From the NCBI RefSeq assembly GCF_000452705.1, contig NZ_CP007014.1:2790001-2854000 (forward strand): 64,000 nt of DNA, given 5' to 3'. How positions within the stretch are numbered: position 1 is the first letter of the stretch; the number at the start of each line of letters is the position of its first letter. The DNA comes from Pseudomonas syringae CC1557. Lineage in GTDB: Bacteria > Pseudomonadota > Gammaproteobacteria > Pseudomonadales > Pseudomonadaceae. The notes under the pieces are model-generated. The model worked only from the letters and a program-made list of their open reading frames with translations, did no database searches and was not told the origin of the DNA. The position numbers were made by a program, and so were the translations under genes. This document shows, in pieces, positions 1 through 8,680 of this stretch.

Positions 1-1280
1 CCACCTTTGGCGATGACCCGCAAAAGCGGATCGACTTCGCCCATCGCGCCGTCCACCTCACGGCGCTGGCGTCGAAGAAGCTGATCAGCGCCTTTTACGG
101 GCAGCAAGCCGAATATGCCTATTTCAGCGGCTGTTCCGATGGCGGACGCGAAGCCTTGATCGAAGCCCAGCGTTACCCCGATGATTTCGACGGCATCATC
201 GCCGGCGCCCCGGCGCTCAACTTTCAGGTGCAGAAAACGCTGTATCACGGCTGGATGACCCGCTCCAACACCGGGCCGGATGGCAAACCCATCCTGCTGG
301 CCGCAAAGCTGCCGCTGCTGCACAAGGCGGTGTTGGCCAAGTGCGACGTGCTGGATGGGCAGATTGATGGCCTGATAGCGGACCCGCGTATCTGCCACTT
401 CGATCCTGCTTCGCAGCAGTGCAAGACTGCAGCGGACACCAGCAACTGCCTCAGCGAGCCGGAAGTCGCAGCGGTCAAGCGTTTCTACGAAGGCCCGAAA
501 GATCCCGCCAGTGGTGAGCGCTTGACCCTCGGTGGCCCACAGCCTGGCTCGGAACTGGCCTGGGCTGGCGTGTTCGTGCCGGTGGCTGCTGATCAGATCG
601 CATACAGCGAAAAAGCTGCATCAGAGGCTATTCGCAACGTGGTATTCGAGAAAAACCCCGCAGCGGATTTCGACCTTCGCACGCTGAACATCGATAAAAA
701 CACGTTCGATAAACTGCGCCCGTTGCACGCGTTGTATGACGCTACCAACCCCGATCTCTCCTCATTTGCCAACCGTGGCGGCAAGCTGATCCTTTGGCAC
801 GGCTGGTCCGACCCGAACATCTCGCCGCTCAACACGCTGGCCTACCACGAAGCAGTCGAAGCGCAGATGGGCAAGGCGCGCGCTGAGTCGTTCGAACGCC
901 TGTACATGCTGCCTGGCGTCTACCATTGCGGTGGCGGGGAAGGGCCGAGCCTGGTCGACCTGCTGACACCCATAATGGCCTGGGTCGAAAAAGGCCAGGC
1001 ACCCGACGCCATCGTCGCCAGGCAGGCGATGCCCGACAAGGCGGGCAACAGACAGATCCCGGCACAGCAATCGGCGGCCGCGTTCCTGATCAATGATGAT
1101 GTCGCCAACCGAGGCCGCACCCGCAAGGTATTCCCGTATCCGTACATGGCCGAGTATGACCACAAGGGCTATTCGAAACGCGCCAGCAGCTATCGACGCG
1201 CAGAGCCCTTGACCACAGAAAAAGCGCAACAATGGATGGGGTCAGCGTTCTTTCGGCCATACACACCTATCGAGCGCTAG
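1..1280 (+). CDS. Tannase/feruloyl esterase family hydrolase (5' truncated by window edge)
   Basis: The frame is open from base 3 leftward off the window, so this is the C-terminal ~425 residues. The nucleophile motif GCSDGGREA lies near base 140. An aspartate follows in HGWSDPNISP, and the family's His-Cys pair is in VYHCGGG. Together these give the CS-D-HC signature of tannase and feruloyl esterases, in which the two cysteines form a disulfide beside the Ser-Asp-His triad. Such enzymes cleave aromatic acid esters of plant polyphenols or hemicellulose and are usually exported; the signal peptide would lie outside the window. The exact ester substrate cannot be read from sequence. Confidence 0.88.
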   Translation, partial: TFGDDPQKRIDFAHRAVHLTALASKKLISAFYGQQAEYAYFSGCSDGGREALIEAQRYPDDFDGIIAGAPALNFQVQKTLYHGWMTRSNTGPDGKPILLAAKLPLLHKAVLAKCDVLDGQIDGLIADPRICHFDPASQQCKTAADTSNCLSEPEVAAVKRFYEGPKDPASGERLTLGGPQPGSELAWAGVFVPVAADQIAYSEKAASEAIRNVVFEKNPAADFDLRTLNIDKNTFDKLRPLHALYDATNPDLSSFANRGGKLILWHGWSDPNISPLNTLAYHEAVEAQMGKARAESFERLYMLPGVYHCGGGEGPSLVDLLTPIMAWVEKGQAPDAIVARQAMPDKAGNRQIPAQQSAAAFLINDDVANRGRTRKVFPYPYMAEYDHKGYSKRASSYRRAEPLTTEKAQQWMGSAFFRPYTPIER

Positions 1281-1467
1281 ACCGGCGGGGTAATTATTTT
1301 CGCCTCGTTCTTGACATGGCATGCGAAGCAGTAGAGAATTGCGTCCATTCCTGAACGAGGAATTGAAAAAAACCCTTAAGATTCAATGGGTTGGAAGCCA
1401 AAGAAATTGTGGTTTCCCATGCAGTTCAAAATACGTTTGATGTTGCGGTAAAACATTTGACGTTTGA

Positions 1468-1541
1468 GGCCGAGTAGCAAAATGGTTATGCAGCGGATTG
1501 CAAATCCGCCTACGCCGGTTCGATTCCGACCTCGGCCTCCA
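1468..1541 (+). tRNA. tRNA-Cys (GCA)
   Basis: A complete cloverleaf: acceptor GGCCGAG pairs with CTCGGCC, the anticodon loop is TTGCAAA (anticodon GCA), the T arm contains GGTTCGATTCC, and the CCA end is encoded. It stands alone and is followed within about 12 bases by a strong terminator. Confidence 0.97.
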
Positions 1542-1552
1542 CTATTTGAAAG

Positions 1553-1582
1553 CCCCGCAGATTAAAGTCTGCGGGGTTTTTT
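1553..1582 (+). terminator. Rho-independent terminator of tRNA-Cys
   Basis: A perfect 9-bp stem (CCCCGCAGA / TCTGCGGGG) with a 6-nt loop, followed by TTTTTTA. Confidence 0.9.
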
Positions 1583-1702
1583 ATTGAGCGCGGAAAAGGG
1601 GTTCCGAAACTTCCTCATTTGACTCTCCCGCCAATGCTCCGCGCTGGCCATGCTGGAGCGCGGAACGAGAGGTGCCCTGAAGAGCACCACTCACCCGCAC
1701 AG

Positions 1703-2089
1703 TCACTCAAACCGACTCGCATTGATGTAGCCATACTGATTCTGCTGATAAATCGTGTAAGGCAGCAGCACGGTATCGGCGATTCCGGATGCACCCATGT
1801 CGAGCAATACCCACGCAAGACCGGCGCGTACCTGATTAGGGCTGGCTGATTGCGGCCCAGCGTTCAAATTACAGAAATCGAGCATGACCCCGCTGTACAC
1901 CCGGGGTATCGATGAGCATGTTGATTTCCAGCGCGTGAGTTTTTCCCCGGCTACAGAGTCCGGCCTGAACACGGTATTGATTGTTCCGCATCCTGTCAGG
2001 GCCAGAGTGAGCAATAATATGCAGTGGATTTTCACCTGATGCGCACCGGTCATTGCCGATTTTTTTGATGCCACGCAACTCGATTTCAT
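1703..2089 (-). CDS. YceK/YidQ-like small lipoprotein
   Basis: 128 residues. A hydrophobic stretch ends in the lipobox LALTGC, followed by GTINTVFRP and a body rich in Trp, Cys and Gly. The W..TC..IPRVYSGVMLDFC pattern and length resemble the YidQ/YceK (DUF1375) family of outer-membrane lipoproteins of unknown function. The first ATG has an AAGGAA Shine-Dalgarno 8 bases upstream, so I keep it although it gives a long n-region; an internal ATG or GTG nearer the signal core is possible. Family membership is from recall and the role is unknown. Confidence 0.7.
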   Translation of the reverse strand: MKSSCVASKKSAMTGAHQVKIHCILLLTLALTGCGTINTVFRPDSVAGEKLTRWKSTCSSIPRVYSGVMLDFCNLNAGPQSASPNQVRAGLAWVLLDMGASGIADTVLLPYTIYQQNQYGYINASRFE

Positions 2090-2257
2090 AACAACGTTCC
2101 TTGTATTTTCAGTGCGTTTGGGACGCCAGGTCGATCACCTTCGGTACAGTGCATTTGTCACTACTTGATTCAGCGGGTGGTCATACCTATACGGGCAGTA
2201 GCACGATTATTGCTTGCCAGGCCTGTCCAGCCAGTAAGCTCAATCGAGGTGATTTCC

Positions 2258-2896
2258 ATGAGCAAGCCCCTTGTCCGGTGGCCGATCAACCCGCACAGAA
2301 CAGCAGTCATCGTCGTTGACATGCAAAAAGTCTTTTGCGAGCCGCAGGGGGCGCTGTACGTCAAGCGCACTGCTGATATTGTCGAGCCTATCCATACTTT
2401 GCTGCACGCCGCCCGTGCTGCTCAGGTGGCGGTGGTTTATCTACGTCATATCGTGCGCGGTGATGGCTCGGACACCGGGCGCATGCGTGATCTCTACCCC
2501 AATGTCGACCAGATCCTCGCGCGCCATGACCCGGATGTCGACATCATTGAGGCGCTGGCGCCCCGGGCTGGTGATGTAATCATCGATAAGCTGTTCTACA
2601 GCGGCTTTCATAACACCGACCTGGACACCGTATTACGTGGCCGTGATGTCGACACCCTGATTGTTTGCGGCACGGTCACCAATGTCTGTTGCGAAACCAC
2701 CATCAGGGACGGCGTGCACCGCGAGTACAAAGTCATTGCCCTGAGCGATGCAAATGCGGCCATGGACTACCCCGACGTGGGCTTCGGCGCCGTGTCGGCA
2801 GAAGAGGTTCAGCGTATTGCATTGACCACCATTGCCTATGAGTTCGGCGAAGTCACGACCACTGCTGATGTGATTCAACGTATCGAAAGCGCTTAG
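2258..2896 (+). CDS. Isochorismatase-like cysteine hydrolase
   Basis: 212 residues. The isochorismatase-fold triad is visible: Asp in VIVVDMQ, Lys in DKLFYSGF, and the nucleophilic Cys in TVTNVCCETT. The family hydrolyses amide or vinyl-ether bonds in small molecules (isochorismate, nicotinamide, N-carbamoyl amines, ureidoacrylate). The closest flavour here is the N-carbamoyl/biuret-type hydrolases, but the substrate is undetermined. The ATG at 2258 is chosen because CGAGGTGA precedes it and homology begins there. It lies upstream of the oxygenase gene in the same direction with a 220-bp gap. Confidence 0.85.
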   Translation: MSKPLVRWPINPHRTAVIVVDMQKVFCEPQGALYVKRTADIVEPIHTLLHAARAAQVAVVYLRHIVRGDGSDTGRMRDLYPNVDQILARHDPDVDIIEALAPRAGDVIIDKLFYSGFHNTDLDTVLRGRDVDTLIVCGTVTNVCCETTIRDGVHREYKVIALSDANAAMDYPDVGFGAVSAEEVQRIALTTIAYEFGEVTTTADVIQRIESA

Positions 2897-3118
2897 CGGC
2901 GCAGCCACTGTGCGCGGTTCTGGCCCGTTTTCAGTGCTCACGCATTCAAACCATGCGCTCTGTTTCAGACCGTTTGATCTGAAAAGCACGCGCAAAATGC
3001 TAACTCCTTGTAAGCATTGTGGAATTGATCAATGGCACAGTTTCTGCTCATGCCTCGCTGACCTTCACCCTCGCCGGTGAGCCTTTTCCGTGTTGTGTCA
3101 GCGAGAGGAATCAGCCGT

Positions 3119-4132
3119 ATGACTCTGCAATATGTGCCCATCATCAACCTTGCTCCCTATTTTTCAGGAACACCGGACGGCAAGGCCGCCGTGGCGCAGG
3201 CGGTCAATCAGGCGTGCAAGGACCTCGGCTTTCTGGTAATCACCGAACACCAGATTCCAGATGAGTTGATTGAGCGGGTTTCACGTCTGACTCGACAGTT
3301 CTTCGATTTGCCACTCGCTGAAAAGCGCAAAGTCGACCGGCCAAGCCCGGAAATGGTGCGGGGTTACAGCGCAGTGGCTGAGGAGAGTCTTTCGTATTCA
3401 CTGGAAGAAAGTGCGCCGGGCGACCTCAAGGAGTCATTCTCCATCGGGCCCAGTGATGTGCCCGCCGAGGACTACTACCACAACGCCGTGGCAGGCCCAC
3501 ACTTCGCGCCCAACGTCTGGCCAGCCGAAGAGCAGGTGCCAGGCTTTCGACAGGCTTACAGAGAGTATTTCGAGGCGATGAGCCAACTGGCCCAATCGCT
3601 GATGCGCCTGTTCGCGCTGGCACTGGAGCTGGACGAGTGTTTCTTTGATGACAAGATCGATCGGCACATCAGCATGTTTCGCAGCCTGAGCTACCCGGAC
3701 ATCAAGACCGAGGTCGAAGCCGGGCAGCTACGCGCCAGTGCGCACACCGACTACGGCAGCCTGACCATTGTGCGTCCCGACAACGCGCTGGGCGGTTTGC
3801 AGGTCCGCAACCAGAAGGGCGAATGGGTCGATGTGCCCTATGTCGAAAACGGTTTCGTGGTCAATATCGGTGACCTGATGATGCAGTGGACCAACGATCA
3901 GTGGATCTCCACCTTGCATCGCGTCGTCAACCCGCCCATGACCAGCGAGCAGGACAACCGACGTCAATCGCTGGTGTTCTTCCACCAGCCAAATTACGAC
4001 ACCCTGATCCAGTGCTTGCCCGGCTGCCTGCCACCCGGCGCAACGCCTCGCCATGCGCCAGTCACCTCCGGCGATCACCTGCTGGCCAAGTTCGTCAAAC
4101 AGACGACCTTCGGCGGCAGCAAGGTGGCCTGA
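3119..4132 (+). CDS. Isopenicillin N synthase-family Fe(II) oxygenase
   Basis: 337 residues. The N-terminal DIOX-N-like region begins VPIINLAPYF. The double-stranded beta-helix core carries the Fe(II) ligands His209-Thr-Asp211 and His267, and the RQS motif (Arg282, Ser284) that usually binds the 2-oxoglutarate carboxylate. Soluble cytoplasmic enzymes of this family hydroxylate, desaturate or cyclise small metabolites; the substrate here is unknown. A GAGAGGA Shine-Dalgarno precedes the chosen ATG. The next gene starts one base after the stop, so the two are co-translated. A role in xanthine/purine or secondary metabolism is possible but not shown. Confidence 0.87.
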   Translation: MTLQYVPIINLAPYFSGTPDGKAAVAQAVNQACKDLGFLVITEHQIPDELIERVSRLTRQFFDLPLAEKRKVDRPSPEMVRGYSAVAEESLSYSLEESAPGDLKESFSIGPSDVPAEDYYHNAVAGPHFAPNVWPAEEQVPGFRQAYREYFEAMSQLAQSLMRLFALALELDECFFDDKIDRHISMFRSLSYPDIKTEVEAGQLRASAHTDYGSLTIVRPDNALGGLQVRNQKGEWVDVPYVENGFVVNIGDLMMQWTNDQWISTLHRVVNPPMTSEQDNRRQSLVFFHQPNYDTLIQCLPGCLPPGATPRHAPVTSGDHLLAKFVKQTTFGGSKVA

Positions 4133-4133
4133 C

Positions 4134-4520
4134 ATGAATACATTGTCTTACGTAAACGTGTTTGCTCAGGACGTAATTGCCCTGAGCAGTTTTTATTCGG
4201 AGTTGTTTGGCTTCAGTGAAATTGAGTCGATCAGATCGCCGATCTTTCGCGGGCTGGACACCGGCAAATCCTGCATCGGCTTCAATGCGCTCGATGCTTA
4301 CGAATTGCTGGGGCTGGATGAATTCGAAGGCAGCACCGGCTGCCGGTTCCTGCTGAATATCGATGTTGATGAACAGGAGGATGTGGACCGTCTTGTGCCA
4401 GTGGCGGTGGATCTGGGTGCCAGGTTGGTGAAGGAGCCGTATTTGACGTATTACAACTGGTATCAGGCCGTGTTGCTGGATCCTGAGGGGAATGTGTTTC
4501 GGATTAATTATATGTTTTGA
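4134..4520 (+). CDS. VOC (glyoxalase/bleomycin-resistance fold) protein
   Basis: 128 residues with the paired beta-alpha-beta-beta-beta layout of VOC proteins: MNTLSYVNVFAQDV at the start, SSFYSELFGF helix, and LLDPEGNVFRINYMF at the end. The family includes metal-dependent isomerases, dioxygenases and binding proteins. The start is set by the upstream stop (TGA then C then ATG), so translation is coupled to the Fe(II) oxygenase. The pairing suggests that both act on the same small molecule, which is an inference. Confidence 0.8.
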   Translation: MNTLSYVNVFAQDVIALSSFYSELFGFSEIESIRSPIFRGLDTGKSCIGFNALDAYELLGLDEFEGSTGCRFLLNIDVDEQEDVDRLVPVAVDLGARLVKEPYLTYYNWYQAVLLDPEGNVFRINYMF

Positions 4521-4684
4521 GCGCCTGCCGACGTAGCGTGCGAGTGAAATCGCATAAGTGGCAGGCGGATTAATAACGCAAGGCAGGATACTGGGATGCT
4601 TAGTGGCCGCAGGTGAGGTGATTGCGTGCAAATGACTCTATTCAGGTTCGACGGCCTTTACGAGCAGATGGCTGGGAAAGCTCT

Positions 4685-4987
4685 CTATCTATCGAGTCTG
4701 TCGAGCGCTTCGTTCAGCGCCGAAATGGCTGATAGAGCCCATACGTGATGCTGTTCTGTGCTGTGGCCGAGCGTCACGTCGTATCCGAGCATTGACGATG
4801 CATGAGCGCGCAGACGCTCAATGTTTTCGCCAGCGTACGGGGCGCGCTCTTCCAAATAGTCACCCAAGCCTTTCACAAGGATGGATATCGCACTGAATGC
4901 CGCAGCACGCTGAAACAGATCATCCGTCCCACGGGCAGCGCTGAGAAGATCCTCTATTTTGTTGAGAGCCTGTTTTGGATCGTTCAT
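4685..4987 (-). CDS. Hypothetical helical protein, phage-accessory-like
   Basis: 100 residues, almost all helix (KIEDLLSAARGTDDLFQRAA and SALNEALDRLDR), with no catalytic motif. The ATG at 4987 has GAG about 8 bases upstream; an earlier TTG in frame is less likely. Its composition resembles small accessory proteins carried by Pseudomonas prophages, and it lies next to a decayed phage-associated gene, so it may be a leftover of an older element. Function unknown. Confidence 0.55.
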   Translation of the reverse strand: MNDPKQALNKIEDLLSAARGTDDLFQRAAAFSAISILVKGLGDYLEERAPYAGENIERLRAHASSMLGYDVTLGHSTEQHHVWALSAISALNEALDRLDR

Positions 4988-5091
4988 TAGCAATCTCGGT
5001 GGGTGAACCTACATAGCCAAAAGCTACTACTCGATGTCCCCTGACGCTACTGTCATTCCATCCAGTCTGTATGCCTGGCCAGCGCGACGGC

Positions 5092-5533
5092 AGGACGACC
5101 ATAGCTTACAAAGACGGCTTGATCGCCTATGACTCTCGCGCTGGGCACTAAACGACCCTTACAGACGACGATTGCAATAAGCTGCTGTAGACGGTCAAGG
5201 GCGCTCACTTCCTTTGTACAGGCGCTGCCTGCGACTTTGATGCCCTGATCGCCGCTACTTGTTAACGCAGCATCGGCACCGCTTGAGGCGTCTGATTATG
5301 TGTACGAAGGTGAAACGCTCTGGCTGATCCGTCATGACGAAAAGACCGGGTTCTGGAAGAGCAGGATCAGGCTTGATCGCTCAGCCGCTATCGGCTGCGG
5401 ATCGCCATTAGCCCTGGCGGCAACGGACATGTGCGCCGCTGCCGCGGAAACCATTGAGGTGACCAAGATGCGGGATACGTGCACTGGTGGTTTGGTGAGG
5501 CCGCTGGTTATTCAGGGGGCGAGCGTTCAGTAG
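5092..5533 (+). pseudogene. Decayed Ntn-hydrolase (HslV/proteasome-like) phage-associated gene
   Basis: Reading from AGG at 5092 gives RTTIAYKDGLIAYDSRAGH, matching the start of a family that normally begins MTTIAYKDG with the catalytic Thr after Met; the start ATG has become AGG. In the same frame there are stops at 5149, 5188 and 5263, with recognisable segments between (TDDDCNKLL, CDFDALIAA). The C-terminal part (GETLWLIRHDEKTGFW to RDTCTGGLVRPLVI) continues in the +1 frame after a shift near 5265-5285. The product cannot be made. Family recognition is from memory and should be confirmed by protein search. Confidence 0.75.
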
Positions 5534-5534
5534 G

Positions 5535-5918
5535 TCAGGCTTTCTTTTGGTAGGGACTCATCTTCACAGCTAAAAGAGCTCGCTCCTTTGTCAGTGGCTT
5601 CATCACCCCCTTGGCGTCATCAAGCAGCATGTACAGAAAGTATCGGTCGTCCTGATCTCGTAATATCCGGTAAACCTCTGCATACACTTTCGAGCCAGGG
5701 GCTACGGTTCGATCTACAAGCAATTCATAGCTAACGATATGCAGGTTCTTCAGCGCCGCCTGGAAGTCTGCATTGATTCCGGCTTCCCACCGGTTACCTC
5801 CGCGCACGCTCAAGATGACTCCTACCAGCAGAATCAGCGCGAATCCCGCTAGCTCAAAAAGGTTCGTTCCCTGCTCCACGCGCCGATCTCCCACGATTCC
5901 TGATTCGCTGTTAGTCAC
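5535..5918 (-). CDS. Hypothetical single-pass membrane protein
   Basis: 127 residues beginning at GTG. One clear membrane segment lies near residues 22-40 (ELAGFALILLVGVILSV), followed by a soluble domain with a predicted mixed alpha/beta pattern ending MSPYQKKA. It is convergent with the Ntn-hydrolase pseudogene, ending 2 bases from it. No family recognised. Expression and start are uncertain. Confidence 0.45.
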   Translation of the reverse strand: MTNSESGIVGDRRVEQGTNLFELAGFALILLVGVILSVRGGNRWEAGINADFQAALKNLHIVSYELLVDRTVAPGSKVYAEVYRILRDQDDRYFLYMLLDDAKGVMKPLTKERALLAVKMSPYQKKA

Positions 5919-5957
5919 TAATCTGCGGATATGGCCGGGATTATGGAGAAGGACCTG

Positions 5958-6083
5958 ATGAAGCTACAAGCTTTCGCGTTGATTGCGTTTGCCCTTTCCG
6001 GGTGCGCCAACCACCCGGGCGATTGTGCGTTGGGGGTTATGAGGGATGACGATGACTGTCTGCCCGGGACTAAGAGTTATTAG
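5958..6083 (+). CDS. 41-residue putative lipoprotein
   Basis: A short gene with GGAGAAGG just upstream of its ATG. The product has a short signal core ending in the lipobox FALSGC at residue 16, then a small Cys-containing tail (GDC...DDDDCLPGTKSY). Similar tiny lipoproteins occur with Ntn-hydrolase genes in Pseudomonas prophages (recall, not searched), which would explain the neighbouring pseudogene. Function unknown; possibly envelope- or lysis-related. Confidence 0.5.
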   Translation: MKLQAFALIAFALSGCANHPGDCALGVMRDDDDCLPGTKSY

Positions 6084-6646
6084 CGACGTCATTGGGCATA
6101 CGGAAAGTTTAGGAGCCCAACGAAAACGATTAGGTCGGTAGCTCGTGTAACTGGATGGCCGGGAGCGCAATGCATTGCACGTCATCGCTATGAAAGATAC
6201 TTATGTGTTCATTTGAATTGGTAGAAGTATCTTAATCACTCGGTCGAGTTGTTTTTGTATGGAGGCTTAAGGTTTAGCATGAAGTTATCTTGTTAGGTTT
6301 TGCACGAAAAATCGGTGTGGGTAGAATTGCCGTCATGATTCTCTGGAGGTCCGCGCGGTAAAAGTAAGCAGTCGGCCTGCTTCAGTTTTCAATCAGCGTC
6401 AACACGGAAATTAATTATATATAAAATTTAATACAAAATATATCTTATTAAATATCAGGTAGTTAACTTGATATTAGGCCTTAATGCACCTCATGAAAAC
6501 ATTAATTTCTCACAGTACAAGCAAGAGGTGTCACTATGATGATGGCCAAGTGACATTATCTCTGCAGGGAATGAAGTCTGTAGCCGCTGCATGACTAAAA
6601 TACCCCAATCATGCCAAGGAAAGGCTTGTTTTTCAGGACTGATAGA
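6084..6646. other. Gene-free AT-rich stretch upstream of the chemoreceptor
   Basis: No supportable coding frame. Bases about 6405-6475 are strongly AT-rich and likely include the chemoreceptor promoter. A small GC hairpin (GCAG/CTGC) lies near 6368-6382. Confidence 0.6.
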
Positions 6647-8269
6647 ATGTTCGACAAACTCAGTATTTCGCAAAAGCTTTACTTTAGTTTTACCGTCATT
6701 GTCCTCTTCATAGCTGCTTTGGTCGCAAGTTCTTATAGAGGATTTGGACAGGTCGAAGATGCGACTGACTATAATCTCCATAGTTATCAGGTTATTCGCG
6801 CGTCACAATCGGCACTTGAGCAGCTTATAAATATAGAAACCGGTATGCGAGGCTTTGTCATATCTTCGAAAGATGTTTTTCTGGAACCGTTAATATCCGG
6901 TCAGAAACGCTTTTCTGAAGAGCTTGACTTGCTCAAGCGCTTGACGGCGGATAATTCAGAGCAACAGCGACGACTTGCCTCGCTTGGCGAGATGCAGAAA
7001 CGTTGGCTTGATGAAGATATCAATCCAATCCTCGCCATGCGCAGGGATCTGACCGCGCGCAACACTTCCTCTGACGAAGTGGACAAGCGCGTTACATCAG
7101 GCGCCGATAAAGCGAAGATGGACGGCATGCGAGCTACGCTTGCCGAGATCACTGCTGAGGAGAACAAGCTACTTGTGACGAGAAGCCAGCAAATGGTCGA
7201 CGCCAAACATTTTGCCATACTGGTATTGATCTACGGTGGCCTTGCAGCAGCGCTGCTCTCTGCAGTCCTTGCTACTGCACTGGGGCGTAGCACTACCGCA
7301 CGCCTACAACTGGCGATTGATGCTGCCACCGCAATTGCCAACGGCAAACTGGATACTGTGATCGACACAAGCAGTCGTGATGAGCTGCCCAAAGCCTTCG
7401 ACCGGATGCAAATCCGCTTGCGTGAAATGATTCAACAGATAAGCCAGGCAGCCAATCAATTGGTAGTTGCCGTGCAGCAGATTTCCGGGGCGTCCGAGCA
7501 ACTTTCCGGGGCGATTCAAGAGCAGTCAACGTCGGCATCTATGATGGCTGCTACCATCGAAGAGCTGACGGTCAGTATTCATCATGTTTCTGAAAACGCC
7601 GATGAGGCTCACCAGCTTGCCAGCCGCTCAGGTCAGCAATCCAAAGATGGTGCACTGGTCATCGAAAATACCCTGTCGAGCATGAATGGTATAGCCAAGA
7701 CTGTGCAGCTCTCGTCTGCTCAAGTTGCAGATCTGGGTCAGCACTCCGAGCATATTTCGTCAATTGTCAGTGTTATCCAAGGCATCGCCGATCAGACCAA
7801 TCTGCTGGCGCTTAACGCCGCCATTGAAGCTGCTCGTGCCGGGGAACAAGGTCGCGGATTTGCTGTGGTTGCCGACGAGGTGCGCCTGCTGGCTCAAAAC
7901 ACCGGCAAGTCGACCAAAGAGATCGCTGGCATGATCGAGAAAATTCAGGCGGGTGTCCGGGAGACGGTCGAAAGCATGCGCACTGGTGTAGTGGAAGTCA
8001 ACCAGGGCGTCGAGATGGCCGGGACTGCGGGTCAGGCCATCATCGAGATCCGTGACAGTTCAAGCAAAGTACTACAAGTGGTTGATCAGATTTCCTTCGC
8101 TTTACGTGAGCAGACTGCAGCCAGCCAGGATGTAGCACGTAATGTAGAGCGGTCGGCGCAGATGTCCGAACAAAACAACATGTCGGTTCAGGAGCTGCTC
8201 AAAACCAGCGGAGGTTTGAAAAGCCTCGCCATCAGCCTGCAGCAGGAAGTGAGCAAGTTTCAGCTTTAA
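6647..8269 (+). CDS. Methyl-accepting chemotaxis protein with CHASE3-like sensor
   Basis: 540 residues. A first membrane helix at about 10-30 ([17 protein letters not shown]) leads to a periplasmic helical domain (about 40-180) of CHASE3 type with [13 protein letters not shown] second membrane helix at about 190-210, a HAMP region and a long coiled-coil signalling domain follow. The conserved hairpin tip reads [20 protein letters not shown] and continues [15 protein letters not shown]. It should relay a periplasmic or membrane signal to CheA/CheW. No C-terminal CheR-docking pentapeptide is present (the end is EVSKFQL). The ATG at 6647 fits the membrane helix better than the earlier in-frame ATG. 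Confidence 0.93.
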   Translation: MFDKLSISQKLYFSFTVIVLFIAALVASSYRGFGQVEDATDYNLHSYQVIRASQSALEQLINIETGMRGFVISSKDVFLEPLISGQKRFSEELDLLKRLTADNSEQQRRLASLGEMQKRWLDEDINPILAMRRDLTARNTSSDEVDKRVTSGADKAKMDGMRATLAEITAEENKLLVTRSQQMVDAKHFAILVLIYGGLAAALLSAVLATALGRSTTARLQLAIDAATAIANGKLDTVIDTSSRDELPKAFDRMQIRLREMIQQISQAANQLVVAVQQISGASEQLSGAIQEQSTSASMMAATIEELTVSIHHVSENADEAHQLASRSGQQSKDGALVIENTLSSMNGIAKTVQLSSAQVADLGQHSEHISSIVSVIQGIADQTNLLALNAAIEAARAGEQGRGFAVVADEVRLLAQNTGKSTKEIAGMIEKIQAGVRETVESMRTGVVEVNQGVEMAGTAGQAIIEIRDSSSKVLQVVDQISFALREQTAASQDVARNVERSAQMSEQNNMSVQELLKTSGGLKSLAISLQQEVSKFQL

Positions 8270-8298
8270 GGCTTTTAATTAGAGTTCCTGTTTTAGTC

Positions 8299-8400
8299 TC
8301 ATTGAGCTAAGCGAATCCATAAAACTAATTGTGCGTGCTGCTTAATCATCTGCTCCTGGGTGGGGCAAAATGGCCAGTCGTCTGTGTAGTCGATACTCAT
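8299..8400 (-). CDS. Possible SOS-controlled 33-residue peptide
   Basis: A short frame (starts MSIDYTDDWPFCPTQEQ, ends VLWIRLAQ) opens 18 bases downstream of a perfect LexA box on this strand. No clear Shine-Dalgarno is visible and no family is recognised. Listed because of the operator; it could instead be a chance frame. Confidence 0.25.
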   Translation of the reverse strand: MSIDYTDDWPFCPTQEQMIKQHAQLVLWIRLAQ

Positions 8401-8417
8401 GACGGGGGAGTCTCGAG

Positions 8418-8437
8418 TACTGTATTTGCATACAGTA
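8418..8437. promoter_or_regulatory. LexA (SOS) box
   Basis: A palindrome containing CTGT-N8-ACAG (CTGTATTTGCATACAG), extended to TACTG...CAGTA. It matches the gamma-proteobacterial LexA consensus. It is not attached to any usual SOS gene; the nearest downstream frames are a 33-residue peptide on the minus strand and the prophage junction on the plus strand. Confidence 0.75.
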
Positions 8438-8533
8438 TTTGAGTCTTTCGGATTTGGTGAGTGGTGTTCGTCGGCAGGACGCCGGGGAAGGAGTTTTTAG
8501 GAGTTGCGGCAAGAATCTAAAATTGCGGCAATT

Positions 8534-8574
8534 TAAACAAAAAGGGCCTACGCACATACAGCGCGTAAGCCCTT
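8534..8574 (-). terminator. Terminator downstream of the tRNA-Leu locus
   Basis: On the minus strand a stem AAAGGGCTTACGC / GCGTAGGCCCTTT (one mismatch) is followed by TTTTTGTTT. It lies just 3' of the tRNA-Leu fragment and would terminate the original tRNA transcript. Confidence 0.75.
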
Positions 8575-8584
8575 TATCTATATA

Positions 8585-8641
8585 TGGTGCCCCGAGCCGG
8601 GGTCGAACCGGCACGTCCAAAGGACGAGGGATTTTAAGTCC
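8585..8641 (-). other. Attachment site: 3' fragment of tRNA-Leu (TAA)
   Basis: Read on the minus strand, these bases match the 3' part of a tRNA-Leu(UAA): anticodon loop CTTAAAA, then CCCTCG, a variable arm, the T arm GCCGGTTCGACCCCGGC, acceptor half CTCGGGGCA and CCA. The tRNA homology stops at 8641 before the 5' anticodon-stem half, and phage sequence follows. This is the expected host-phage junction of an element integrated into the 3' end of a tRNA gene. The intact tRNA-Leu should be restored at the other end, outside the window. Confidence 0.85.
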
Positions 8642-8680
8642 GTAATTTTATCCTTTATAAACATATAGTTAGAGATAATC

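Noticed and set aside
762..1232. 156-residue minus-strand frame over the tannase gene
   Set aside because: Antisense to clear catalytic motifs of the tannase.
5300..5533. Stand-alone 77-residue gene
   Set aside because: It is the out-of-frame C-terminal end of the decayed Ntn-hydrolase gene.
6491..6781. 96-residue minus-strand frame at the chemoreceptor start
   Set aside because: Overlaps the chemoreceptor's N-terminal helix and has no ribosome site or recognisable features.
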